A DNA stretch of 64,000 nucleotides from Paraburkholderia largidicola (lineage in GTDB: Bacteria > Pseudomonadota > Gammaproteobacteria > Burkholderiales > Burkholderiaceae). Of this stretch, positions 44,110 to 56,400 are shown piece after piece. The stretch lies in assembly GCF_013426895.1 (NCBI RefSeq), contig NZ_AP023174.1, forward strand, positions 2,046,001-2,110,000, given 5' to 3'. The translations under genes were made by a program, and so were the position numbers. Within the stretch, counting starts at the first letter, position 1; every line of letters starts with the position of its first letter. A model generated the notes under the pieces. That model was not told where the DNA came from and did not search any database. It was given only the letters and a program-made list of their open reading frames with translations.

Positions 44110-45093
44110 CAGCCGCGCTTACCGTGGTGGCATGTGCCAGCGGGAGCGGCCGCTGCACAGCAGGTCGTCGCGACCGATGAAGAATTGAACGGTCGCGCCT
44201 TGATTCTCATCAATGAGACAAACCGGACGCAGACCGCGCAGGTCGAAATCGCCTCGCTGCGTGAATGCGCCTTCAACGTCTCGCGTGCAAGCGCGCCCGC
44301 CCGACATCGACAACGCGAGCCACGCGGTGCTCATGAAGCGCTCCATTTGCCCGAGCGCCGCGCTACACAGGCTTTATCCATATAGGCGCGCACGGTGCCG
44401 CGAGGACGAACTCCTGGTACTCAACGCGACAAGTCGATTTATTGCTGCAAAACGTTTGCGCTTCCCACACGGCTGGAAGTAGCCCATCCAACTGAAGAAT
44501 AACGGGACGCGCCAACACTCCTGCGACAGCCGTTGGTATTCGTACGACACAATCGCCTTCTAAAAATCCCGCTCTCCGCCAAAAATCGATTTTCGGTGCG
44601 GCAGCACACTAAATTCATGGAACACATCTGAATCAAATCGCGTTCAGAGCGGAATCACTCATTGGTGGGCGTTTCGCCCGTGTTTCATACCTGCGAGGGG
44701 CCGAGAGGTATTCGCCCCGCTATTTTCAACCCATGCAAAATCAGTGGGTTAGTCGCTATAAGTTAATATGAATTCTCGAATCCGCCGACAAATGCCATTG
44801 TGCAGTTTTGAAACAAAACGATACGTTTTAGCCGATTCGACAAAGTTCCTCGCGACGCTGCGCCGCACCAGCGCTCATTTTCCAGTCGATTGGCACAGTC
44901 CTCGCTAGATGGTGGGCGCAGCAAAAATGCCAACGTCGATGCAGAGATTAAAACAACCGCATCGACGGATGGTTGACGGGGCCGGTCTGTACGTATCTCG
45001 CCGCGAGCCAGGCGGCAAGACATCGGGAAGCGTGCAGCGCCGGGTTAAAAAACAAGGGGTCGTGCAGGGCACGGCTTCATGCGAGGACCGATC
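44110..45093. other. Non-coding region with a possible decayed gene
   Basis: 984 bp without a credible intact gene. In the plus frame from 44134, a stretch reads like ordinary protein (DEELNGRALILINETNRTQT; VEIASLRE) and then degenerates into Arg-rich sequence, which may be the remains of a gene. Two small symmetric elements were noted: CCAAAAATCGATTTTCGG near 44580 and AACCCA/TGGGTT around 44730-44750. Neither is assigned. Confidence 0.35.
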
Positions 45094-45827
45094 ATGTTGA
45101 CGCTTCAATCCGATCTGCACGGCAATCATTTGCTCGGCGCATTGCCATCCCATGAGTGGCAGGCCATTGCCCTCACCTCGAACTCGTTCATCTGCGCACG
45201 GAGCAACTGCTGTGCGATTCGGGTCAACGCATTCATCACGTCTACTTCCCGACCACGGCCATCATCTCGATGCTGTCGACGATGGAAGACGGCGGTTCCG
45301 TCGAGATCGCTGCAGTGGGCCGCGAAGGCATGACGGGCGTGCCGGTGCTGACGGGCGGCGAAACCATGCCGAACCGCGTGCAGGTACAGTGCTCGGGCTT
45401 CGCGTACCGGATGACGGCACAAGCGCTGCGTCAACAGTTCGCACGCTCGGATTTCCTGCGTCGCCTGATGCTGCTCTACATGCACGCACTGCTCACCCAG
45501 GTTGCGCAAACGGCTGCCTGCAACCGGCATCACTCGTTGAACAAGCAACTTTGCCGGTGGCTGCTGATCGAAGTCGACCGTGTCGCATCGGATGATCTGT
45601 CCGTCACACAACAGCTGATCGCCGACATGCTCGGCGTGCGCCGCGAAGGCATCACGGAAGCGGCCGGCAAGCTGCACAACGACGGCCTGATCCACCATAG
45701 CCGCGGCCACATCCGCGTGCTCGATCGCAAGGGTCTCGAAGCACGCGCATGCGAATGCTACGGCCTCGTGAAACGCGAGTTCGACCGCCTGTTGCCGCGC
45801 CTGCGTGAAGCCGAAACGGTGAGCTGA
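45094..45827 (+). pseudogene. Crp/Fnr-family regulator with apparent one-base frameshift
   Basis: The ATG at 45094 (GAGGA upstream) starts MLTLQSDLHGNHLLGALPSH and EWQAIA, the usual N-terminus of this subfamily. The reading then continues in another frame from about 45170 as PHLELVHLRTEQLLCDSGQR and HVYFPTTAIISML. One base appears to be missing at the CCC run at 45170-45172; the span of 734 nt is one short of a multiple of three. The second frame carries the cyclic-nucleotide-type domain (EIAAVGREGMTGVPVLTGGE) and HTH (LSVTQQLIADMLGVRREGIT). A GTG at 45156 could give a 223-aa protein lacking the first residues. Real mutation, phase variation or sequencing error are all possible. Confidence 0.8.
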
Positions 45828-46231
45828 AGTGTGCGGCTGCGATGATGTCGACGGCGTCGATTGCGGTTCGCAGCGTGCAGGTGAGCAATCGACAGCTTTG
45901 AACGGTTCCGTGAAGCGATAGCGTGCGGCGTCAGCATTCGGCTGGCGATCGCACGCGATAGCGGATCTCATCGCTCAAACGACGCCTGGTTGTGCCGTGC
46001 AAACGTCGAGTTGCAACGTTGATTCAATCTCGTATCGTCTTGCATTCGCCGTACGCTCGATGCAACTTCACATTGCCGATCGATTAGCAATCCGGATTAC
46101 CTAAGGAATGCGTCGACGATGAACGGACCGTAGACCATGTCATGGCTGATTGCAGCGGATGATGCGCGCGATCCGCTGATGTCGATCCTGTAGAATCGCT
46201 CAGCCTATCGTCAGTCGAGTCCACGCTTTCA
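45828..46231. other. Intergenic region, crp-like gene to PPTase
   Basis: 404 bp, no credible coding frame. It probably holds the promoter of the PPTase gene. No specific site was recognised. Confidence 0.45.
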
Positions 46232-46942
46232 ATGCCCTCTTCTCTCCTTACACCGCCGTCTCCGCAAGAAGTACATGTGTGGGAATGGGATCTCGATCTC
46301 TGCGCTGGCGAGTATGACGGGCACTGGGAAACGTTATCGGAAGAAGAATGCGAGCGCGCCAACAAGTTCCGCTTCGAACGGCATCGCCGCCGATACGTGG
46401 CAGGTCGCGGCGAACTCAGGCGCCTCCTTGGTCGCTATCTCGCGTTAGCACCGTCGGAGATCATCCTTCGCTATGGTTCGGATGGCAAACCGTTCTGCGC
46501 AACCCAGCCTGCTGAATGGACGATCTGCTTCAACCTCAGCCACAGCGAGAATATGGCGGCGCTCGCCATCTCGAACGGTTTCGAGGTCGGCATCGACGTA
46601 GAACAGTTCCGCCCGATCGAAGAGAGCTTGCCGCTCGAAGTGTTCTCCGTCCAGGAGCGCGCGCAATTCACCGCGTTGCCGGACGCGGAACGGCAGAACG
46701 TCTTTTTTGAGAGCTGGGCGCGCAAAGAGGCCTGCCTGAAGGCGCTCGGCACCGGCTTCATCCTGCCGCCGACCCATTTCGAGTTCGATCTTTCCGTTCA
46801 CGGCGACACGACACCCCGCCTCGTCGGCGGCGAGGCGGAAGAAGCGGCGCACTGGCGCGTTCTCGCCTTGTCTTCCAGCCCGGCCTGCGCGGCAGCGGTG
46901 GCGGCACGACGCACGAACTGGTCGATCGTCAACATGAACTGA
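46232..46942 (+). CDS. Sfp-type 4'-phosphopantetheinyl transferase
   Basis: 236 aa. Core motifs: RHRRRYVAGRGELRRLLGRYL, then FNLSHSENMAALAI, GIDVEQ (Mg-binding Asp/Glu) and FFESWARKEACLKALGTG (WxxKEA). This is the Sfp subclass that modifies carrier domains of NRPS and PKS. It transfers phosphopantetheine from CoA to the Ser of T and ACP domains. The synthetase with three such Ser residues begins 527 bp downstream on the same strand, so it is the natural partner. Confidence 0.96.
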   Translation: MPSSLLTPPSPQEVHVWEWDLDLCAGEYDGHWETLSEEECERANKFRFERHRRRYVAGRGELRRLLGRYLALAPSEIILRYGSDGKPFCATQPAEWTICFNLSHSENMAALAISNGFEVGIDVEQFRPIEESLPLEVFSVQERAQFTALPDAERQNVFFESWARKEACLKALGTGFILPPTHFEFDLSVHGDTTPRLVGGEAEEAAHWRVLALSSSPACAAAVAARRTNWSIVNMN

Positions 46943-47469
46943 CGCGTCTCGCACGCCTGTTCGTATCTTCTCGCAGCCAGTTTCGTCGCTCCATTTACAT
47001 CGCAGTACCAACTAAATATACGGTCGACAATTACGAGCATGCGCCTATCCTCTCTTGCTCGCGAGCCTCGACGCAGTTTCGCCACGCGCAACACCCCTGC
47101 CATTCGTTGACCGTCGCGTCGACGCAGCCCTCATTCAGCCGACATTGCGCTTACTGGCAACCCGGCTCACACCACCGAAAGCAGGTCAGGAGCATCGCCA
47201 CGATGCACCTGTTTGCGGCATCGGGAGCGGCTTGGCGCCATTCCGCACGAACTCCTCTGCTCAAAGTGTTGTTGCGTCGCTCGTGTGTGCGACGGCGTAC
47301 GGATAGGCATCCCGCAGAAGTTTAACTTTCACTTACCGCAAATTTCGCGTTTGAGGCGTGGACAGCCACGTGCTGCCTGCGCTTCCCGTGACCGGCCCCG
47401 CCCATATGAGCGCCAAGCGCCACGCGTGGCTCAGTTCAATACCTTCAGCAAACTTCTGGAGACCGGCAG
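46943..47469. other. Intergenic region upstream of the hybrid synthetase
   Basis: 527 bp with no credible gene. It likely contains the synthetase promoter. CTGGAGA lies just before the ATG at 47470 and supports that start. No operator was recognised. Confidence 0.5.
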
Positions 47470-50400
47470 ATGTCACATAGAGATGGATATTTGAGCGACT
47501 TGCCGAGCGGCGCAGGTCATGGACCTGGCGTGGCGGCGCGCTTCGATGCCGTATGTGGCGAGTTTGGTGATCATCTCGCTGTGATCGACACGACGGGTGA
47601 AGAAAGCTACGCCGCGCTTGGCGAGCGCTCCGCCCGTCTCGCGACCGCCCTCGGCAGCATGGGACTGGAGCGAGGCGATCGTTGCGCCATCATGGTTCCG
47701 CGCAGCCGGGACACGCTGGCTTTGATGCTGGCCATCCTGCGTCTGGGTGCCGTCTATGTGCCGCTGGACCCCGCCTATCCCAAGGCACAGCTCGATTTCA
47801 TCGTGGCCGACTGCTCGCCGAGACTCATCATCGCGGATGGGGCGGCGCTTGCCAGCATTGGCGGACTGGATGGCGTACTGATCGATCTGGCGGAGATCGT
47901 CGCGTCGTCGGCGGCTGTCGATCCTGCTCCGATGCATGCGACGGGCCCTGACGACCCGGCGTACATCATGTATACGTCCGGCTCGACGGGCAAGCCCAAG
48001 GGCGTGATCGTCCCGCATCGCGCGATTCTGCGCCTGGTGCACGCCCAGACCTTCACTAACCTGTCGCCGGAAACGCGCTTTCTCAACCTCGCGCCGCTCG
48101 CCTTCGATGCCAGCACGCTGGAGATCTGGGGTCCGCTGCTGAATGGCGGCAGCGCCGCGATCATCAACGAAGTCCAGCCTTCGCTCGACACGATCGCCTC
48201 CGAAATGGCGCGGCTCGGCGTCACGAGTGCGTGGTTCACGGCCGGTCTTTTCAATGCGCTCGCCGACTATCGGCTGGAAGCCTTTCTGCCCCTCAAGGAA
48301 GTGCTGACGGGCGGCGACGTGCTGTCGCCCGTGCATATCCGCAAGGTCATGGAAGCGCATCCCGGGCTGCAGATCATCAACGGCTACGGGCCGACCGAGA
48401 ACACGACATTCACCTGCTGCTACCGCATTCCGCGCGACAGCGAAGCATTGGCCAATGGCGACGCCATTCCCATCGGCGACGCGATCGCGGGCACGCGCGT
48501 CTATATCGTCGACGACAAGCTGGTTCCCGTCGCCGATGGCGAAGTCGGCGAACTCGTCACGGGCGGCGATGGCGTGGCGCTCGGCTACCTCAATCGCCCC
48601 GAGCTGACGGCGGAAAAATTCATCGACGACGTCTTCATCCCGGGCGGCAAGCTCTATCGCACGGGCGACCTCGTCCGTCGTCGCGCGGACGGCGCCATCG
48701 ATTTCCTGGGCCGCAACGATCGGCAGATCAAGATCGCGGGCAAGCGCATCGAACTCGATGAAATCGAACATGCGCTGCGTGTCGCGCCCGGCGTCGCCGA
48801 TGCGGCCGTGGCGGCATTCGAGGGCCGTCGTGGCAAGTCCATTGCCGGCTTCGTGAAAGCCGACGCCGAGTCTGCCACGGTTTTTCTCGACGGTTTGCGC
48901 GCACATCTGAAGGCGGCGTTGCCCGACTACATGATGCCGACGGAACTGCGTGTCCTGCCGGACTTCCCGCTGACGCCGAATGGCAAGATCGATCGCAAAG
49001 CGCTGCTTGCGGGACTCGATACGCCTGCTGCCGCAGCACCTGTCGAACCCGAGCCGATCGACGACGATTTCGCCGGGAAGCTGGCCGCCGTGTTCGAAGG
49101 GCTGCTCGGCAATCCCGTCGATCGCCGCGCGAACTTCTTCGACCTCGGACTGCGCTCGCTCGATCTGATGCGGGCACACGCCATCATCGCGCGCGACGTG
49201 TCGGCCAGGGTTGCGCTGGTGGATCTGTTCCGCCATCCCAATGTCGAGGCACTGGCCACGCATCTGCGCAATGCGCTCGGGGTCGCACAGCAACGGACCA
49301 TCGGGCGCCGCCGGGACTTGCAAGACGGATCGATCGCTGTCGTCGGCATGTCCGGACGGTTTCCTGGCGCGCGCAATGTCCGCGAGTTCTGGGCCAACAT
49401 CCTCGCGGGGCGCGACTGCATCACGCATTTCGACGTAGCGGAACTGGAAGACAGTTTCGACGATGGCTCGCGCCGCGAAGAACGCTATGTGAAGGCGCGG
49501 CCGATACTTCAGGACGTCGATCGCTTCGACGCTGGCTTCTTTGGGGTGATGGCGCGTGAAGCAGCGCTGACCGACCCGCAACAGCGCCTGTTCCTCGAGA
49601 TCGCCTGGGAAGCGTTCGAAGATGCCGGCTACGATCCTGCGACGATCGCCGGTGCCGTCGGAGTGTTCGCCGGCACCTCAATGAACACCTACTTCCTCAA
49701 GCATGTGCTCACGGATCGCGGCGTGATCGACGAGTTCACGAGCCAGTTCCAGATCGGCGAGTATCAGAAGCTGGTCGGCGCCGGCGATTTCGTCGCCACC
49801 CGCACGGCCTACAAGCTCGGCCTCACGGGACCGGCCATTTCTGTACAGACGGCATGCTCGACCTCGCTGACGGCGATTGGCCTCGCGGTCGAGAACCTGC
49901 GGGCGGGACGCTGCGACATGGCACTGGCGGGCGGCGTGTCCGTCACCTTTCCGCAGAAGCGCGGCTACTTCTACGAAGAAGGCGGGATGGGCGCGCCCGA
50001 TGGCGTTTGCCGTCCATTCGATGCGAACGCGAAGGGCACCGTATTCGGCAGCGGCGCGGGCGTAGTCCTGCTGAAACGTCTCGACGACGCCATTGCTGAC
50101 GAGGACCCCATCTATGCGGTGATCCGTGGTGTCGGCATGAACAACGACGGTGCCGACAAGGTCGGCTTCACCGCGCCTAGCGTCGATGCACAGGCCCGCG
50201 CAATTGCTATCGCGCACGCCGAGGCAGGCATCGATCCCGCCTCCGTGGGCTATATCGAAGCCCACGGCACGGCGACGCCGCTCGGCGATCCGATTGAATT
50301 CGCGGGCCTCGTGCAGGCATTCCGCCTGGGCGGCGTCGAGGGCGGCCAGTTCTGCGCGCTCGGCTCGGCGAAGGCCAATGTCGGACACCTCGACGCGGCC

Positions 50401-53400
50401 GCCGGCGTGACGGGTTTCATGGCGGCGGCCCTTGCGCTGCGCAACCGCACCTTGCCGCCGCTCACGCATTTCCATGCGCCGAATCCTGCCATCGACGTGA
50501 CGAACAGCCCGTTCTTCTTCAACGAGACTGTGCGTCCCTGGGCTGATAGCGCCACGCCGCGCCGCGCGGGTGTGAGTTCGTTCGGCGTCGGCGGCACGAA
50601 CGTCCACGTGGTGCTGGAAGAAGCACCTTGCCGTGTCGACGCAGGTGAGCAGCAAGACGGGCTGCAGATACTGCCGCTTTCGGCGAGAAGCGCGGCAGCG
50701 CTCGAACGCGCGAAGGCCAATCTCGCCGGACATCTGGCAGCGAATCCCGGCGTCTCGCTCGCCGACGTGGCCGCGACGCTGCAAACGGGACGCCGCGCCT
50801 TCACGCATCGCGCCGTGGTGATCGCGGACAGCGTCGATCAGGCCAAGGCGAAGCTGCAAAAAGGCGCCATCGAAGCACAGGCGCCTCAAGCCGCGCCGCC
50901 CGTCGTCTTCATGTTCCCCGGCCAGGGCTCGCAATATCCGGGCATGGGCCAGGCGCTCTATCGCACCGAGCCGGTTTATCGCGAATGGATCGACAAGGGC
51001 GCCGAGGCGCTGGCGCCCCATCTCGGGCTGGATATCCGGACCCTGCTGCTCAGCGAGGCACCGGAAGGCGACGACACCCCGCACCCCATCCGATCGACGA
51101 TCTACGCGCAGCCCGCCCTCTTCCTGGTCGAATATGCGTTGGCGCAGTTGTGGATGTCGCGCGGCATCAAGCCGACGGCGATGATCGGCCATAGCGTCGG
51201 CGAACTGGTTGCAGCCTGCGTGGCCGAAGCGATCGCCTTCGAGGATGCGCTGTACCTCATCGCGAAGCGCGGCGCGCTCATGCAGTCGGCGGAACCGGGC
51301 GCGATGCTGGTGGTGCGACTGTCGGAGGCCGATCTCAGGCCCCTTCTGCCCGCCGATGTCGACCTGGCCGCAATCAATGCGCCGACCCTCAGCGTGGTGG
51401 CCGGCCCCTTCGCCGCCATCGAGGCTTTCGAGGCTACGCTGAAGGCGAGCGATATCGAGCATCGGCGTCTGCACACGTCTCATGCGTTCCACTCGCGCAT
51501 GATGTCCGGCGTCGTGGAGGATCTTGCGAAGCTCGCGGATACGCTTTCGTTCGCACGCCCGAAGATTCCGTATGTGTCGTCGGTGACGGGGCAATGGGCG
51601 TCGATGGATCAGCCCGTGCCCGGACGTTACTGGGCCGGCCATTGCCGCGACGTGGTGCGCTTCAGCGACGCGCTGACCATGGTGACGGCGGAAGGCAAGC
51701 CGCTTCTGCTCGAAATCGGCCCCGGCCGGACGCTCACGACCTTCGCGATGCAGGGCTTGCCCAAAGACCGCTATCTGGCCGCGATTGCCTCCCTGCCCGA
51801 TTTCGCGATGCGCGACCGCGAGCTTGCGTTGCTCGCCGAAGCGACCGGGCGGCTGTGGCTGAACGGCGTCACGCCGGACTGGAAGACCGTCCAGTCGGCA
51901 AACGCCCGCCGCGTTTCGCTGCCGACGTATCCGTTCGAACCGGAACGCCACTGGATCGATGCGCCTGCAACTGCTGCTCCACGCACCCAGACGACGGCCG
52001 CTGCGGTAATCGCCGCGCCGGCCACGCCCGATGCCATAACCATTATTCCTAAGACCGCCATGGACCAAACCGTACAAATCGACCGCAAACCGCGCCTCAT
52101 TGCCGAACTGGCCTCGCTTCTCGCTGAGATTTCCGGCGAGGCGCCGGATACGTCCGACCCGAACATGACCTTCTGGGACCTCGGTTACGACTCGCTGTTG
52201 ATGGGGCAGGTCTCCCGGCAGTTGCGCCGCCGCTACGACGTCACGGTCAGCTTCCGGCAGATCATGAGCGACTACCCGACGCTACCTGCGCTGGCGCAGT
52301 TCCTCGACGGCGCCATGCCGCCTGATCCGGAACAGCCGGCCGCGCCGGCCGTGGTCGAAGCCGCGCCCGTCGCTGTTGCGGCACCCGTCGCCGTCGCCGC
52401 TATGGCCGCCCCCATCGGGACCGCGCCCGTCATGGCCGCGCCTTCGGCTTCGGGCGATATCCAGTCGGTGATCCGCGACCAGATCGCTGCGATGCAGTCC
52501 CTGATGGCGCGTCAGCTCGACGTGCTGCAAGGCGCGCCGATGGCCGTTCAACAGCCCGCCGCCGTGATCCAGACCGCAGCAGCGCCGGTCGTGGCGGTCG
52601 CCGCGCCCAAGCCCGCCGCGGCGCCCGTGCAGCCCGCCGGCCCCGAGATCAAGTTCGAGGAAAACCGCCCGACGCGCTTCACCGCGTACAAGCCCGGCGC
52701 CACGAACTCGGCGCAGATGACGGATGCGCAGACGGCGTTCATCGCGGATCTGACGGCCCGCTACTCGGCGAAGACGCCCACGTCGAAAGCTCGTACGCAG
52801 TCCTACCGTGCGGTGCTCGCCGATCCGCGTACGGCCAGCGGCTTCCGCGAGGAATGGAAAGAGCTGGTCTATCCTGTCGTCGCTCAACGCTCGAAGGGTT
52901 CGAAGATCTGGGACGTCGACGGCAACGAATATATCGACATCGTCAACGGCTACGGCCAGACCGCGTTTGGCCACACGCCCGATTTCGTGGTGGACGCCGT
53001 CAACGCGCAGATGGCGGAAGGCTTCGCGATCGGACCGCAGTCCCCGCTGGCGGGCGAGGTCGCGCAGATGTTCGCCGACATGACCGGCCACCAGCGCGTC
53101 ACCTTCTGCAACACCGGCTCCGAAGCCGTGATGGCAGCGATGCGCCTCGCGCGCACCGTGACGGGCAAGGATAAGATCGTCTGCTTCGACGGCGACTATC
53201 ACGGCCAGTTCGACGAAGTCCTCGTCAAACCGGGCAGCGAAGCAGGTGTCCCGCGCGCTTTCCCGCTCGCCCCCGGCATCCCGCAGAACTCGGTGGGCAA
53301 CATGGTCGTGCTGCCCTACGCCAGGTCCGAAAGCCTCGAGTGGATCAAGGCCAACATCGACGATATCGCGGGTGTCCTGTTCGAGCCGGTGCAGTCGCGT

Positions 53401-56400
53401 CATCCGAATCTGCGGCCGAAGGAATTCGTACAGCAGCTGCGCGAGGTCACGGCGGCCAACGACTCCGCGCTGATCTTCGACGAGGTCGTGACGGGCTTCC
53501 GGGTTCATCCGGCCGGCATGCAAGGCTATTGGGGCATCCAGGGCGACATGGCGACCTACGGCAAGGTAGTCGGCGGCGGCCTGCCCGTCGGCGTGCTCGC
53601 GGGCACCGCCCAGTACATGGATGCGCTCGACGGCGGCCAGTGGCAATTCGGCGACGCTTCGGTACCCGAAGTACCGCCGACCTTCTTCGCCGGTACGTTC
53701 GTGCGTCACCCCGTGGTGCTGGCAGCGATGAAAGCCGTGCTGCTGCATCTGAAGGAGGCCGGCCCGACGCTGCAGGAGAAGCTCGCCGCGCGCATGGACG
53801 GACTCGTGCAGCGTATCAATGGCCATCTGGAGAAAGTCGGCATCGCGGCGCGCGCCGAATCCTTCTCGAGCTGGTTCTACGTCAGCTTTGCAGGCGAAGA
53901 CCGTCTGGGAAGCCTGTTCTATCCGTATATGCGCTACCTTGGCGTTCACATCATGGAAGGCTTCCCCTGCTTCCTGACGACCAGCCATTCGGATGAGGAC
54001 ATCCGCAAGATCGGCGATGCGTTCATCGAAAGTATCGCGGCGCTTCAGCGCGTTGGCATTCTCGGCAACACGCAGGACGCTCCGGCTTCCGTGCCGCAGG
54101 CCGAACCGCTTACGCAGGCTGCCCTCACGGAACCGCAGAAAGAAATCTGGCTGTCGGCTCAACTGGGCAACGAAGCTTCGCTCGCGTTCAACGAGTCGTT
54201 CACGCTCGAACTGAACGGCGAACTGAACGAGGCCGCGTTCGAACGCGCCTTCGCGGCAACGGTCGCCCGCCACGATGCGCTGCGTGTTCACTTCTCACGT
54301 GTCGGCGACATGATGTTCGCCGATCCGGCCACGATCGTGCCGCTCGAAAAGATCGACCTGTCCAGCCACGCGGATGCCGCTGAACAACTGAAGACCATCA
54401 TCGATGCCGAAGCCCGCGAGGTCTTCGATCTCACACGCGGTCCGCTCGCGCGCGCCGGGCTGGTGCGGCTCGAAAGCCAGAAGTGGGCCTTCGTGTTCAC
54501 TGCCCATCACATCATCTGCGACGGATGGTCGATCAACATCATCCTGCGCGATCTGTCCGCTCTGTACGCGGCGGAAGTGTCGGGCGCACAGGCGGAACTC
54601 GACGAAGTGCAGAGTTTTCTCGCCTTCGCCAAGGCGCAGGACGAGGCTGGCGTCGACGCGGACACGCGCGATTTCTGGATGAATCTCCATCGCAACCCCG
54701 CGCCGCAGCCCGATCTGCCCGGCGACCGTCCGCGCCCGGAACTCAAGAGCTTCAGCGGCGCTTCGACGACACGCCATCTGGGTGCCGATCTCCTGAAGCA
54801 GGTGAAAACGGCTTCGTCGAAACAGGGCTGCTCGCTGTTCGCCACGCTGTTCGGCGCCGCGCAGGTGCTGTTCGGCCGCCTGTCGAACAATGACGATGTC
54901 GTGATCGCCGCACCGATGGCTGGCCAGTCGCAAGCAGGCGAAGCGCTGCTGGTCGGGCACTGCGTCAACTTCCTGCCGCTGCGCGTCAAGTTCGACCGCA
55001 ACCAGCCTTTCGCCACGCACATGAAGGCGGTGCGCGATCACCTGTACGACGCCGGTGACCGGCAGAACTACACCTATGGCGCGCTGGTGCGCGACCTCGG
55101 TGTCAAGCGCGATCTCAATCGCCTTCCGTTGACCGATCTGCAGTTCAATCTGGAGAAGGTCGACGGCGAGCTCGACATGGCGGGTGTGACCACGCGCTTC
55201 GCGCCGAACGCGAAGGCCTACAGCAACTTCGATCTGTTCCTGAACGTGATCGAGTCGGCAAAGGGTCTGCGTCTGGACTGCGACTTCAACACCGACGTGT
55301 ACGACGAAGCGACGATCCAGCGCTGGCTCGGCTACTACGAAAACGTGCTGACGGCGATCGCCCGCGATGCCGAAACGACGGTCGCAGCACTGTCGCTGCT
55401 CAACGATGCCGAGATCCATCACCTGCGCGACGAGCTGAACGACTCCCGGCGTGCCTACGATCTGTCGCAGACGACGCCGGCCATGATCGCCGCGCAGACC
55501 CGTCAGACGCCCAATGCGCCGGCCGTGTCGGATGAAGTCCTGCGCCTGAGCTACGGCGAGCTCGACGCAAGCGCCAGCCACATCGCCCGCAGTCTCGTGG
55601 CGGCAGGCATCGCGCCGCGCGGACGCGTCGCCATCGCGATGGACCGCAGCGTGATGACGGTCGCCGCCATGATCGGCGTGTGGCGGGCCGGTTGCGCCTA
55701 CGTGCCGCTCGACATGACGATGCCGCCTGCGCGTCTGCGCCAGATCCTCGACGGCGCCGACGTCGCCGCCATCCTCACCGATGGCGCCAGCCGTGCGGTG
55801 CTGGAACCGGGCGCACATCGCGTGCTGGATCTGGAGACGCTGCTCGCGCAACGCGACGACACGGCAGTGACGCTGCCCAGCGTATCGGAGGCGGACCCGG
55901 CCTACGTGATCTTCACGTCGGGCTCGACGGGCCAGCCCAAGGGCGTGGAGATTCCCCATCGCGCGCTGAGCAACTTCCTGCTGTCGATGGCGGAAGCGCC
56001 GGGCTTTACCGCTAAAGACCGCATCGTTGCCGTCACGACGTTCTCCTTCGATATTTCCGGTCTCGAACTGTTCCTGCCGTTGATCGCTGGCGGGCAGACC
56101 TTTATCGCGGGCCATGCCGAGGTACGCACCGGCTACGAGCTGGTGACGCGACTGAACGAGCAGGCTGCCACCGTTCTCCAGGCAACGCCGTCGCTGTGGC
56201 GCATGCTGCTCGAAGCCGGCTTCAAGGTCCCGCAGGGCTTCAAGATCCTGTGCGGCGGCGAGCCGCTGCCGCGCGATCTCGCCGACGCGTTGCTGGCGAC
56301 GGGCGCTGAAGTGTGGAACCTCTACGGCCCGACGGAAACGACGATCTGGTCGTCCGCTTCGCGTGTCGTTGCAGACGGCGCGGTGGTGATCGGTGCGCCC

